Source: Alkalibacterium pelagium
GTDB lineage: Bacteria; Bacillota; Bacilli; Lactobacillales; Carnobacteriaceae_A
Length of the DNA stretch: 64,000 nt
Direction: 5' to 3'
Assembly (NCBI RefSeq): GCF_900109325.1
Contig: NZ_FNZU01000009.1
Coordinates: 1-64,000, forward strand
Part shown: piece after piece, positions 1 through 8,542 of the stretch
Position numbering within the stretch: position 1 is the stretch's first letter
How the letters are laid out: every line of letters begins with the position of its first letter
Program-made: the position numbers and the translations under genes
Notes under the pieces: generated by a model
Database searches by the model: none
The model's input: only the letters and a program-made list of their open reading frames with translations
Told to the model about the DNA's origin: nothing

Positions 1-1
1 G

Positions 2-355
2 GAATACTTTAAACATCAAGCCAAAGCACACCTGGAAAGCGATTATGGAAAACGGATCTATGCACAGCGAAAAATTGACGTAGAAACTGTTTTCGGTCGG
101 ATGAAAGGTGTCTTTGGCATGCGACGGGTTCATGTCAGAGGGAATCAAGCCGTTCATAATGACATCGGCTTGATGCTTATGAGCATGAATTTAACGAAAC
201 TGATCCTCGAACTCCGAAGAAAAGGCGGACATCCTTCTACATCTTCAGAAAAAGGAAAAAAGAACAATGAAGGCCATCTAAAACCGACGGTTTTCATTGT
301 TCTTTTTTTGTTAAGAACTGGTTTTTTCCCAGCCCCTCTTTTTTTACTGAAATAG
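2..355 (+). CDS. IS transposase, C-terminal fragment (window-truncated)
   Basis: The frame is open from the left edge of the window to a stop at 353-355, so the N-terminal part of the gene lies outside. The residues KIDVETVFGRMKG, followed by RRVHVRG and LMSMNLTKL, match the end of DDE transposases of the IS1182-like type (DDE_Tnp_1_6): the conserved Glu of the catalytic triad sits in the DVE motif. The last ~35 residues are low-quality sequence that overlaps a transcription terminator, so the family's normal C-terminus probably ends near base 240 and the frame reads on by chance. No terminal inverted repeat was identified to the right. Whether the element is intact upstream cannot be seen. 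Confidence 0.75.
   Translation, partial: EYFKHQAKAHLESDYGKRIYAQRKIDVETVFGRMKGVFGMRRVHVRGNQAVHNDIGLMLMSMNLTKLILELRRKGGHPSTSSEKGKKNNEGHLKPTVFIVLFLLRTGFFPAPLFLLK
256..309 (+). terminator. Rho-independent terminator of the transposase gene
   Basis: The arm AAAGAACAATGAA pairs with TTCATTGTTCTTT and is followed by a T run. It overlaps the last codons of the transposase frame. Confidence 0.75.
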
Positions 356-477
356 TGCGTATAAAAATCAATTGAAGCAATGCTTACTCATTCTTCAGTT
401 ACCTCAAAAAAACATATACAAATCTCGAGTGATTGTGTATATTTAGATATTAAGAAAAAGAGTTAGGGGAGAGAGAA
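356..477 (+). promoter_or_regulatory. Leader region of the AGCS symporter gene with a hairpin
   Basis: This short gap holds an imperfect inverted repeat at about 413-441 (ATATACAAATC pairing with GATTGTGTATAT, one bulge), roughly 35 bases ahead of the symporter start. I see no convincing promoter pair and no recognised riboswitch motif. The hairpin could be an operator or a small attenuator; its function is unknown. Confidence 0.3.
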
Positions 478-1857
478 ATGGAGAGATTTATGGAATGGAT
501 ACTGGAGGTCAACGGCGTCGTCAATGATTTAGTCTGGGGCTGGCCGTTTCTGATTTTGATTGTCGGGACTGGGGTATTGCTGACAGTCAGAACACGCTTT
601 ATCTCGTTTACAAAGTTCGGATACATGTTAAAACAAACATTTTTAAAGATATTTTCAAAGTCTCAAGTAGGTGAAGGGGAAGTGACCGCGTTTCAGGCCG
701 TGTCAACCGCTCTGGCGGCTACGGTGGGAACAGGTAACATAGCCGGAGTCGGAACAGCCATAGCGATCGGTGGACCCGGAGCTGTTTTCTGGATGTGGAT
801 TGCCGCACTGTTTGGAATGGCAACAAAATATGGAGAAGTCGTACTAGCTATTCAATATAGAGAGAAAACAGAAGACGGCCGATTCGTCGGTGGTCCAATG
901 TACTATCTTGAAAAAGGGGCCAACATGAGATGGCTGGCTGTTCTGTTCGCGATTTTTGGAGCAGCAGCAACATTCGGAATTGGAAACATGGTGCAGTCGA
1001 ATTCAGTGGCTGATTCTCTGAATGCGACCTTTGGAATCCAGCCATGGATCACAGGTATCGTTCTTGCCGTATTGGTTGCCCTGGTCATTGTCGGAGGCAT
1101 TAAGAAAATAGGAAAAGTGACTGAAATCGTTGTGCCGTTTATGGCTGCTATTTACATTCTTGGTGGACTGATTATAATTATTGCCAACATCCAGCTCGTT
1201 CCTCAGGCTTTCGGAGTGATCTTCCGTGATGCCTTTACAGGATCAGCTGCAGCCGGTGGCTTTGTCGGGTCGACTTTGACTCTGTCCATCCGTTACGGTG
1301 TGGCACGCGGAGTGTTCACTAATGAAGCGGGTCTAGGAAGCGCACCGATCGCTCATGCTGCAGCAACAACGGATCACCCCGTCAGACAAGGCCTGTGGGG
1401 GATTTTTGAAGTCTTTGCCGACACCATCGTTTTATGTACCATCACTGCGCTGGTTATCGTTATGACAGGAGCAGTTGATACCGGGCTTGACGGAGCCGCA
1501 CTAACTACATCAGCATTCAATGAAGGGATTGCATTCGGAGGCTATATTGTAACCTTCGGGTTGATATTTTTCGCCTTTTCTACGTTGTTAGGCTGGTCAT
1601 ACTACGGCGAGCGGTGTATGGAATTCCTGTTCGGACCTAAATCGATCGTCTTTTACCGCATGCTGTTCATTCCGCTGATCGTCGTGGGAGCCATTGGTGG
1701 CCTGCGAGCAGTCTGGGCTCTGGCAGATACACTGAACGGCCTGATGGCTCTGCCTAACTTGATCGGGCTGCTGATATTGAGCCCAGTCATTGTCCGTCAG
1801 ACCAGTGCTTTCTTTGGAAAAGACGGAATTTATGATAGTGAACGGAAAAATAGTTGA
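478..1857 (+). CDS. Sodium:alanine/glycine symporter, AGCS family
   Basis: A 459-residue polytopic membrane protein of the usual AGCS length (AlsT/DagA-like), expected to import alanine, glycine or a related small amino acid with Na+ across the cytoplasmic membrane. It shows the family signature GTGNIAGVGTAI at residues 84-95, about ten hydrophobic segments, and the internal motif FTNEAGLGSAPIAHAAA. The start ATG at 478 follows a GGGGAGAG ribosome-binding site. A strong terminator lies directly after it, so it is probably monocistronic. The exact substrate cannot be read from sequence. Na+ coupling fits the salt-tolerant character of the window. Confidence 0.92.
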   Translation: MERFMEWILEVNGVVNDLVWGWPFLILIVGTGVLLTVRTRFISFTKFGYMLKQTFLKIFSKSQVGEGEVTAFQAVSTALAATVGTGNIAGVGTAIAIGGPGAVFWMWIAALFGMATKYGEVVLAIQYREKTEDGRFVGGPMYYLEKGANMRWLAVLFAIFGAAATFGIGNMVQSNSVADSLNATFGIQPWITGIVLAVLVALVIVGGIKKIGKVTEIVVPFMAAIYILGGLIIIIANIQLVPQAFGVIFRDAFTGSAAAGGFVGSTLTLSIRYGVARGVFTNEAGLGSAPIAHAAATTDHPVRQGLWGIFEVFADTIVLCTITALVIVMTGAVDTGLDGAALTTSAFNEGIAFGGYIVTFGLIFFAFSTLLGWSYYGERCMEFLFGPKSIVFYRMLFIPLIVVGAIGGLRAVWALADTLNGLMALPNLIGLLILSPVIVRQTSAFFGKDGIYDSERKNS

Positions 1858-1884
1858 TTGGGAATTAACTCTTAGCAAGTGAAT

Positions 1885-1934
1885 AAAAAGAGGGACTGAT
1901 TTGTTGCTTAAGACAAAGCCAGTCTCTCTTTTTA
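1885..1934 (+). terminator. Terminator after the AGCS symporter gene
   Basis: AAAAAGAGGGACTG pairs with CAGTCTCTCTTTTT around a ~20-base loop; the right arm ends in a T run. Confidence 0.85.
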
Positions 1935-2107
1935 TGCGTTAATTCTTTGGAAGGCTTAGGCATACGTAAGCAAGTGCTTCCTCTTTTTTAATAGTAACTA
2001 TCTCCCACCTCTAATAAAGGGAAAGGTTTTCACGACTTAAACTTACCACTTGTAAAATGGTTAATGAGAAGAGTAAGCGCTGTTACTAAGATAATACTAA
2101 TATACGG

Positions 2108-2137
2108 TTGACAGACTTCACAATGCATCTGTATACT
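2108..2137 (+). promoter_or_regulatory. Sigma-A promoter of the acetate transporter gene
   Basis: TTGACA (2108-2113) and TATACT (2132-2137) are separated by 18 bp, about 40 bases upstream of the chosen start codon. Confidence 0.7.
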
Positions 2138-2175
2138 AGTCACTTGTGTGCATAGATAAACGAGGAGTGTTAAAC

Positions 2176-2823
2176 GTGGAAAACGAAAAAGTAGTAACCT
2201 TTAAAGAGATAACAGCAAATCCAGCTCCACTGGGACTTATGGGGTTCGGAATGACAACCGTCTTACTTAATATTCATAATGCAGGATTTTTCGGACTTGA
2301 TGCAATGATCCTGGCAATGGGGATTTTCTTTGGTGGAATGGCTCAAGTCATTGCCGGCATCATGGAATTCAAGAAGAACAATACGTTTGGAACAACGGCA
2401 TTTACATCATACGGCTTCTTCTGGATGGCACTGGTCGGTTTAAATATCCTTCCGATGCTTGGACTTGGAGACGCTCCAGATTCATTATCAATGGCAGCCT
2501 TCCTGTTCATGTGGGGACTGTTCACATTATTCATGTTCGTCGGAACATTACGTATCAACAGAGCACTGCAGGTCGTATTCGGTTCGCTGACTATCCTGTT
2601 CTTCCTGCTGGCAGTTGGTAACTTCACTGGATCTGCTCTGATCCTGACAATCGCTGGATACGAAGGTATTTTCTGCGGATTGTCTGCCATCTATGCAGCT
2701 ATGGCTCAAGTACTGAATGAAGTCTATGGTAAAACTGTTCTTCCAATTGGAGAAGTAGGACAGCTGAAACCAGTTCGTGAAGTAAAATCTAAAAAAGAAT
2801 CCTTTGCTTATAACGAAGGATAA
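2176..2823 (+). CDS. satP: Acetate uptake transporter, GPR1/FUN34/YaaH (SatP) family
   Basis: A 215-residue, six-segment membrane protein. The family signature NPAPLGL is at residues 15-21 and is followed by GFGMTT. SatP-type proteins move acetate or succinate, usually with protons. I chose GTG at 2176 because GAGGAG stands 8-9 bases ahead of it; the ATG 30 bases upstream has no ribosome-binding site. A consensus promoter precedes the gene and a strong terminator follows, so it is a single-gene unit. In a bacterium with lactate oxidase, acetate handling is a sensible companion, but this is inference. Confidence 0.9.
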   Translation: MENEKVVTFKEITANPAPLGLMGFGMTTVLLNIHNAGFFGLDAMILAMGIFFGGMAQVIAGIMEFKKNNTFGTTAFTSYGFFWMALVGLNILPMLGLGDAPDSLSMAAFLFMWGLFTLFMFVGTLRINRALQVVFGSLTILFFLLAVGNFTGSALILTIAGYEGIFCGLSAIYAAMAQVLNEVYGKTVLPIGEVGQLKPVREVKSKKESFAYNEG

Positions 2824-2844
2824 GGCAACTCAATATGACTAATG

Positions 2845-2908
2845 AAAACTCCTGATAGAGGAATGCTGACTGAATCAAGTCTTCATCCTCTGTCAGGAGT
2901 TTTTTGTT
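2845..2908 (+). terminator. Terminator after satP
   Basis: AACTCCTGATAGAGGA pairs with TCCTCTGTCAGGAGTT and is followed by TTTTTTG. Confidence 0.88.
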
Positions 2909-2994
2909 GTAAAGTCATTCATATACATATTGTAGGATTTTTTGAGAGAGTTACAATATAATCAGAATGAACAGTTTTTACTTAAAGCAAAGCG

Positions 2995-3023
2995 TTGCGA
3001 CTGTAATAAAATACTACTACAAT
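2995..3023 (+). promoter_or_regulatory. Possible promoter of the RDD-domain gene
   Basis: TTGCGA (2995-3000) and TACAAT (3018-3023) with 17 bp between, about 55 bases before the ATG at 3081. Confidence 0.4.
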
Positions 3024-3080
3024 AGGGATGTTGCTAGCCTGATATTACTTTTATCAGCAGTTTGTATGGGAGAGAACGAA

Positions 3081-3626
3081 ATGAGTAAAGGGCCTTCTAA
3101 AAATAAACATGAAGTACCTGACCCTCTTCAGAGGATAAATGAACTGATTTTAGACTGGTTGTTTATCTGTGTCTATTTAATGGTATTGTTTATCATTTTT
3201 ATGATCTTATATTTTGTATTACTTGGGGGCATTCCCAAATTTACACAGATAGAGTCGCAGCTCGTCTCATTGTTTACCACTGTCCTTCCAATCAGTATTA
3301 TTTTCTCGATCAGGGAAGGGTCAGTCCCGTATGCGTCGTGGGGAAAGAGACGAACGGGTCTTGCGGTGAGCTACTCGTCTTCTCCATTGAAAAGGAGTAT
3401 CATAAGAAATACACTTAAGTTTCTTCCCTGGCAGTTCGGACATATGAGTACGATTTACGGCATTTATTACGGGTTTGATTCTCTGATTCCAGTCATTTGT
3501 TTGGTGCTGTCCATTGGCCTGGCCGGAACGTATATCGTCATAGCTTTCACAAGAAAAGATGGCAGGCATCTGGCAGATCTAATTGCCGGGTCGAAGGTAG
3601 TTAAGAAAATAGGTTTTCAAAAATGA
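3081..3626 (+). CDS. RDD-family membrane protein
   Basis: A 181-residue protein with about four hydrophobic segments. The C-terminal signature RHLADLIAGSKVV and the early ILDWLFI segment are typical of RDD domains. The function of such proteins is poorly known; some are linked to Na+ or other ion exchange. An upstream ATG in frame at 2967 exists, but the ATG at 3081 follows a GGGAGAG ribosome-binding site and begins the recognisable protein, so I use it. The gene is 29 bases upstream of the NUDIX gene and probably cotranscribed with it. Confidence 0.7.
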   Translation: MSKGPSKNKHEVPDPLQRINELILDWLFICVYLMVLFIIFMILYFVLLGGIPKFTQIESQLVSLFTTVLPISIIFSIREGSVPYASWGKRRTGLAVSYSSSPLKRSIIRNTLKFLPWQFGHMSTIYGIYYGFDSLIPVICLVLSIGLAGTYIVIAFTRKDGRHLADLIAGSKVVKKIGFQK

Positions 3627-3655
3627 AGAAATAAATTATTTCGAAAGGAGATAGT

Positions 3656-4177
3656 ATGGAACTTTGGGATACGTATGACAAGGAACGGATCAAGACTGGC
3701 AATACAATGGTGAGAGGAGATTCTTTCCCTCATGGAGAATATCATATGAGCGTTCACGTCTGTCTTTTCAATAAAGAAGGACAGATACTGATTCAGCATA
3801 GGCAGTCTACCAAATCGGGGTGGCCGGATCTATGGGATCTGACTGCCGGTGGAAGTGCAACAACTGGCGATTCAAGTCAGGAAGCTGCTGAACGTGAACT
3901 GTTCGAAGAACTTGGGATTTCGATAAATCTGGAGCATGTGCGACCGCACTTGACGATTAACTTCGGAAATGGCTTTGATGATGTCTATCTGGTCGAAAAA
4001 GATGTCGACTTGAATGATCTGGTCTTTCAGGAAGAGGAAGTGCAGGATGCAAGATGGGCTTCACTGGAAGAGATACTGGATCTGGTTCATAAAGAAAAAT
4101 TCGTACCTTATTTTGAAAGCTTCATTCATCTGATATTTGAAAGCCGAAGACAGTATGGCATGATTCGGCTGGATTAA
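3656..4177 (+). CDS. NUDIX hydrolase, isopentenyl-diphosphate-isomerase-like
   Basis: A 173-residue soluble protein. The Nudix box runs from G66 to about I88 with RELFEELGI (R80-I88); the first Glu of the textbook box is Asp here (D72). The surrounding motifs (HRQSTKSGWPDLWDLTAGG) resemble the YfcD/IPP-isomerase-like branch, whose members hydrolyse nucleoside-diphosphate-linked compounds; the substrate is unknown. The start ATG follows AAAGGAG. A terminator follows, and a group II intron has landed directly behind it, so expression of this gene should be unaffected. Confidence 0.88.
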   Translation: MELWDTYDKERIKTGNTMVRGDSFPHGEYHMSVHVCLFNKEGQILIQHRQSTKSGWPDLWDLTAGGSATTGDSSQEAAERELFEELGISINLEHVRPHLTINFGNGFDDVYLVEKDVDLNDLVFQEEEVQDARWASLEEILDLVHKEKFVPYFESFIHLIFESRRQYGMIRLD

Positions 4178-4186
4178 TAAAATCAA

Positions 4187-4225
4187 CAAAAAAAGCAGCG
4201 TCCACAAAGGGTGCTGCTTTTTTTA
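4187..4225. terminator. Terminator behind the NUDIX gene, target of the group II intron
   Basis: AAAAAAAGCAGC pairs with GCTGCTTTTTTT. The 5' end of the intron (GTGCGCCC) begins at 4227, two bases after the T run. Before insertion this hairpin would also have served the converging phospholipase-D-like gene; about 1.85 kb of intron now separates them. Confidence 0.85.
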
Positions 4226-4226
4226 T

Positions 4227-6078
4227 GTGCGCCCGGCATGCGCGACAACTTGGTGGTGAAAGTCCACTACAGACTTGGCAGTAGGAACTGTTAGCGAAAG
4301 ACAAGGGTGTCCGCCGTGAGGCGGAATCTGAAGGAAGTCGGACGCAAATGCTTGCACTGACGAACAGAAACTTCATACCAAGGCTTAATAGAACGGATGA
4401 GCTTGCATGACAAAGTGAAGTCCGATACTGCCCGAATTCTATTGAGTAAATGAAGCAGTGACATGAGCAGAAGGTTGTCGTTCTTACCCGGGGAGGTCTC
4501 GTCAGCGCTTAGTAGTAACAACGAATGGCGAGAAGTCAGCCGAGGTCATAGTAGGGAAAATGTACCGAAGGACCGAACAATATCAATACTTTGAAGATTG
4601 GAGGTTAGGCATTATGACAAACGCAGAAAACAACCGACAGGTTGGCAAGCTACAAAGGGATAAGCTGGAAGCGAAAGAGTATGTAGATGTGCGGAGTAAT
4701 TGCCTAGGTGAACATAAAGACAAGTATGGTGAGTCTCTTATGAGTCTCGTTGTAAGTAAGAAGAATCTATTCACAGCAGCTAAAGTCGTCAGACGAAATA
4801 AAGGAGCTGCTGGAGTAGACGGAATGACAGTTAGTGAGGTGGAAAGTCATATATTAGAAGTTTATCCTTATCTGAGGAAGAAACTTCTAGACGGTTCGTA
4901 TAAACCTCAACCTGTAAGACGGGTAGAAATTCCAAAAGTTAACGGTGGAATACGCAAATTAGGTATTCCTGTCGTGCGGGACCGAGTGGTCCAGCAAGCT
5001 ATCAGACAAGTGATAGAGCCTATCATTGATAAACATTTTCTCCCACACAGTCATGGGTTCCGTAAAGGGAAAAGCAATCATACAGCTTTGAAAGAGTGTG
5101 TCGACTATTATCAGCAAGGCTATAAAGTAGCTGTCGATTGTGACTTGAAACAGTGCTTTGATACACTCAATCATGATAAGCTGATGTACTATCTCGAACA
5201 GTATATACAGGATAAGATGATTCTGAAAATTATCCGTAAGTTCTTACAGAGCGGTGTCATAGATCTGTCTGGCGAATTCGTAGAAAGTAACACAGGCGCA
5301 CCACAAGGTGGCGTGATTTCGCCCCTACTCAGTAACGTATACTTACATGAACTGGATAAAGAAATGAAGCAGAGAGGGCACCTTTTCGTCCGGTTCGCTG
5401 ATGACTTCGTCATCTTTGTGAAGTCAAAACGAGCCGGTGAACGTGTGCTCCAAAGTATCACTCGCTTCATTGAAAAAGACCTGAAATTAACTGTCAACCA
5501 AGAGAAAAGTAAAGTGGGTTCCCCAACACGTTTAAAGTTCTTGGGTTGTCTGATAACCACAGTGAATGGGGTCTGTCGTTACAGACCTTCGAAAGAAGCC
5601 AAAGCGAAATTCATGCGTACCTTGAAACGCTTGACTAAACGTAAACGAGCAGGGAAGTTTGATGACATTGTCAAAGAAATAAACAGCCGAACAAGGGGCT
5701 GGATTAATTATTTCGGCACAGGTTTCATCAAAACCTTCGTAACGAAAGTGGAGCAATGGCTCCATCACCGTATCAGGCAACTCATTTTAAAAAGATGGAA
5801 AAATCCACGTACTAAGATTAGCAGATTAATGCGTTTAGGTCTAGATATGGACAGTGCTAAACGCATTGGTTACTCCAGAAAGAAATACTGGAGACTGTCA
5901 AAAACACCTGAAGTTCATTGGGTGCTTACAACGAAAAGACTCTACCGGTGGAACGTAGTTTCACTACGAGACCTGGCAGAGTCTGCTTACTTAAGATATT
6001 GAACCGCCGTATACGGAACCGTACGTACGGTGGTGTGAGAGGACGATAAATGAATTAATCATTTATCTCCTACTCGAT
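4227..6078 (+). mobile_element. Group IIC intron, complete, inserted after a terminator
   Basis: The 5' end GTGCGCCCGGCATG, the internal CTTACCCGGGGAGGTCT segment, the domain V stem GAACCGCCGTATAC...CGTACGGTGGTGTG (about 6000-6037) and the 3' end CTACTCGAT are characteristic of the Oceanobacillus iheyensis type of group IIC intron. The upstream exon ends TTAT (4223-4226), as expected for IBS1 in this class. Domain VI is the stem near 6042-6070. I place the 3' boundary at 6078 (ending AT), because then the TAA stop of the neighbouring minus-strand gene is restored on joining the exons. The open reading frame inside is intact, so the element may be mobile. Confidence 0.9.
4614..6002 (+). CDS. 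ltrA: Group II intron reverse transcriptase/maturase
   Basis: A 462-residue intron-encoded protein that binds and splices its host intron RNA and copies it into DNA at the target. Reverse transcriptase blocks are intact: AVDCDLKQCFD near 173-183, GAPQGGVISPLLSN at 228-241, and the catalytic FADD at 261-264. The C-terminal maturase (X/GIIM) region follows (WINYFGTGF, then RRKYW-like segments). No HNH endonuclease domain is present, as expected for class C. I start at ATG 4614, preceded by GGAGG; an in-frame ATG at 4560 lies inside intron RNA structure. The length is slightly above the usual ~420 residues. Confidence 0.92.
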   Translation: MTNAENNRQVGKLQRDKLEAKEYVDVRSNCLGEHKDKYGESLMSLVVSKKNLFTAAKVVRRNKGAAGVDGMTVSEVESHILEVYPYLRKKLLDGSYKPQPVRRVEIPKVNGGIRKLGIPVVRDRVVQQAIRQVIEPIIDKHFLPHSHGFRKGKSNHTALKECVDYYQQGYKVAVDCDLKQCFDTLNHDKLMYYLEQYIQDKMILKIIRKFLQSGVIDLSGEFVESNTGAPQGGVISPLLSNVYLHELDKEMKQRGHLFVRFADDFVIFVKSKRAGERVLQSITRFIEKDLKLTVNQEKSKVGSPTRLKFLGCLITTVNGVCRYRPSKEAKAKFMRTLKRLTKRKRAGKFDDIVKEINSRTRGWINYFGTGFIKTFVTKVEQWLHHRIRQLILKRWKNPRTKISRLMRLGLDMDSAKRIGYSRKKYWRLSKTPEVHWVLTTKRLYRWNVVSLRDLAESAYLRY

Positions 6079-7562
6079 TAGAACGTAGACATGCCGCTCC
6101 ATTCCTGAAAACGGTAGAGCCAGTTCTTCCACACTGATGATTCAGCGTAATCGGGGTAGTCGGCTGTGTAGATCCCGTCTTCGTTTTCCCATATTTTGTC
6201 AAAGTACTCAAGCATGACCTGAGCTTCAGCCTGATCTTTCTGTCCCGAGATTTTTACATTCGTCTCAAGGTTAAAGTCATCCATGTTTCGGCGTGTAAAA
6301 TTGGTGGATCCGCCGATCATTGTAACCTCTTCAGGTGTTTCGTGCAGGAAGAACTTGGCATGGTACTGTTCGCCGTGAGACTGGTACCATCTGACAGCGA
6401 TCGAGCTGTCATTTTGAGTCAGTTCATCTGCGACCGGCCGATTAGGGATGCCGATTTTCTCATTTCCAAATGCGTCCTGGTTGATGTCCAGAATCATCTG
6501 AACTGTGACGCCACGTTCTTCGGCTTCAAGGAGAGCCGTTATGATGTCGCGGTCAGATAAGTAGAACATGCCAATTTTAATGGCATCACTTGGTTGAGAG
6601 GCATCGATCTGTTCGACGATGGCTTCTTTTATTTTGTTCTCCGTCAGCAGTTGAACCGAATAGGTATCTTTTGTTTCGTCGGCTGAGGAGACAATCTCAA
6701 AGGTATCGAACAGCTGGGTGTCATGACCTGACATTTCCACCACAGCACGTTCCGATGCCAGCAAGTCATCTAGGAAGTCTCCTTTCAAAACAAAGGCAAT
6801 ATTAGAATGATAGACACTGGCATCGTGTGGATTGGCTGAAGTGATCAGAGCTTCCTGTTCGTTCATCACGACTTTCCGGTGATTGGCCTTAAAGTGAAGC
6901 ATATTGATATAAGATTGTGCACTGACTTCAGGACCAGTCTTGCGGAATACATTGGGCAGATATTCAGAATCGGACGTGCCGAACCAGCTCAAATAGGCAC
7001 GGGAAAAGCCCGAATAAACTGGGTTGGAATCTCTCAGCGAGTCCAGGTTAGTCAGAACCACCTCAATACCGGCATCTGACATCTCCTCCATATGATCAGG
7101 CATATATGAACCATAAAAAGTATTGATTGGATCAGTTATAAACACGATATCAACAGCCGGATCAGCCTGTTTCTTCTGGATCAGGGCTTCAGCCAAGTCA
7201 GAAGATAGAGTGGGAAAGTATAAGTCAGGATCAGTATGGTCATAATCATCATTAAAAAGAAAGAGGTCCATTACGATAAAATCCTCTGCCTCGTCGATCA
7301 TCTGATAGACATAGTCAAATATCTCCTGATCATGTTCAACCTCCCCATCTGTATTCTCAAAGGTCAGGTCATATAAAAAACGGACTTCCCCCGTTTCATG
7401 TACGCGCCCTTTTGCAGATAGTCCTTCTGGTACCGGCTTGAAGTAATGAAATACTGAAAATACAAGAGGGATGATGAACAGGAATAAGGCAATCAGCCCA
7501 AAGATCACTTTTCTCCTCGAAGGATTCTTTTTTCTTCTCTTTCTCGATTTATGTATAGGCAT
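6078..7562 (-). CDS. Membrane-anchored phospholipase D-like protein (HKD superfamily)
   Basis: About 494 residues: a basic N-terminus, one membrane anchor (roughly residues 17-38), then two PLD repeats. The first motif, HRKVVMNE with SAN (near residue 226), and the second, HAKFFLHE with GGSTN (near residue 400), both keep His and Lys but carry Glu where the HKD motif has Asp. Family members are cardiolipin synthases, phospholipases or nucleases; this looks closest to the cardiolipin-synthase-like group with an extracytoplasmic catalytic part. The start at 7562 has an AGCAGG site nearby; an ATG at 7580 is also possible. The stop codon abuts the group II intron, which has displaced its downstream terminator. 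Confidence 0.8.
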   Translation of the reverse strand: MPIHKSRKRRKKNPSRRKVIFGLIALFLFIIPLVFSVFHYFKPVPEGLSAKGRVHETGEVRFLYDLTFENTDGEVEHDQEIFDYVYQMIDEAEDFIVMDLFLFNDDYDHTDPDLYFPTLSSDLAEALIQKKQADPAVDIVFITDPINTFYGSYMPDHMEEMSDAGIEVVLTNLDSLRDSNPVYSGFSRAYLSWFGTSDSEYLPNVFRKTGPEVSAQSYINMLHFKANHRKVVMNEQEALITSANPHDASVYHSNIAFVLKGDFLDDLLASERAVVEMSGHDTQLFDTFEIVSSADETKDTYSVQLLTENKIKEAIVEQIDASQPSDAIKIGMFYLSDRDIITALLEAEERGVTVQMILDINQDAFGNEKIGIPNRPVADELTQNDSSIAVRWYQSHGEQYHAKFFLHETPEEVTMIGGSTNFTRRNMDDFNLETNVKISGQKDQAEAQVMLEYFDKIWENEDGIYTADYPDYAESSVWKNWLYRFQEWSGMSTF

Positions 7563-7847
7563 AACTAACCTGCTTTCCATTGTAAAATATTTTAAGAATT
7601 AATTTTCCATCATTTTATCATGAAAGACAGCTTGGCGCTCTGTTATTTTTAACGTTGGTATAAAAAGAACAATAAAGGTACAACGGGTCATAAAATAATT
7701 GTTTTTGTCAGTTATACCTGTCAATTAGTCTGCCTTTTTTGTTATTATTATATATATTAATTAAAATGATACAACACACACTGTCACTTTTATCTTGCCA
7801 GACTAGCTGATGATAAGTGGTCTACATATGAACTAGGAGTGAATAAT
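7563..7847. other. Divergent intergenic region, no clear element
   Basis: This is an AT-rich gap between the PLD-like gene and the lipoprotein gene. It should carry both promoters, but I see no confident -35/-10 pair and no repeat or RNA motif. Confidence 0.4.
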
Positions 7848-8483
7848 ATGATGAAAAAGAGAATGATGATCCCCCTTGCAGCGCTGATGCTGACGGCATG
7901 TGCAGGTGATGATGCAGAAGAACAGCCGGAAGAAACGGTCCAGGAAATCGAACAGCCGGAACAAAATGATGAAACTGAACCTGATGATCATCAGGATCAG
8001 GATGAGGAGACTACCGGAGATCCTACTCAGTCAGCCAGTGTAGAACAGTATGTACAGGAGCAGCGTGAAGCGTATACTGCAGAATTAGAGGAGATAAGCT
8101 TTACAGGAGAGCCCGATGACCTGATGGGTATTATTCTAGAGCCAGCTACCAACAGTCCTGGAATAAGTGTCGGTGTCCCACTTTCCTATCAGTTCAACGA
8201 AGATGACGGACAGCGCCAGTTGACTGTACATATCGTTGAGGTAAGTGAAGATCTGGAAAGTGGTCCGAATCATCAGTTTTACACGCACGACATACAAGAC
8301 ATTCGGGTAGAGGAGGACACATATATCGTCGAGACAGAGGGAGAGACATTCTATTTTGAAATGTTCACGGAGTCAGACAGTCGCCTTAGGAGTGAAGACG
8401 GGGAGCTGCTGATCCCGAGTCATTATGTCCCTTCAGAGCTGATCAGCGAATGGCAGGAAGAAGCTGAAGAAGCAGGCGGTTAG
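7848..8483 (+). CDS. Acidic lipoprotein of unknown function
   Basis: A 211-residue exported protein. The signal peptide ends in a lipobox (LTAC) near residue 17, followed by a ~50-residue linker very rich in Glu, Asp and Gln, then a compact C-terminal part of about 140 residues without a family I recognise. ATG 7848 follows AGGAG by eight bases; a GTG at 7839 is an alternative. It is 59 bases upstream of a DUF5050-like membrane protein and probably in one unit with it. The acidic linker fits a protein exposed to high salt outside the cell. Confidence 0.75.
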   Translation: MMKKRMMIPLAALMLTACAGDDAEEQPEETVQEIEQPEQNDETEPDDHQDQDEETTGDPTQSASVEQYVQEQREAYTAELEEISFTGEPDDLMGIILEPATNSPGISVGVPLSYQFNEDDGQRQLTVHIVEVSEDLESGPNHQFYTHDIQDIRVEEDTYIVETEGETFYFEMFTESDSRLRSEDGELLIPSHYVPSELISEWQEEAEEAGG

Positions 8484-8542
8484 GGACAAATCCAACAAAA
8501 GGACTGATCAAAATAAAACTGAAAGAGAATACGGAAGAATTA

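Noticed and set aside
2072-2086. cre-like sequence TAAGCGCT upstream of satP
   Set aside because: It has three mismatches to the cre consensus at fixed positions, too weak to call.
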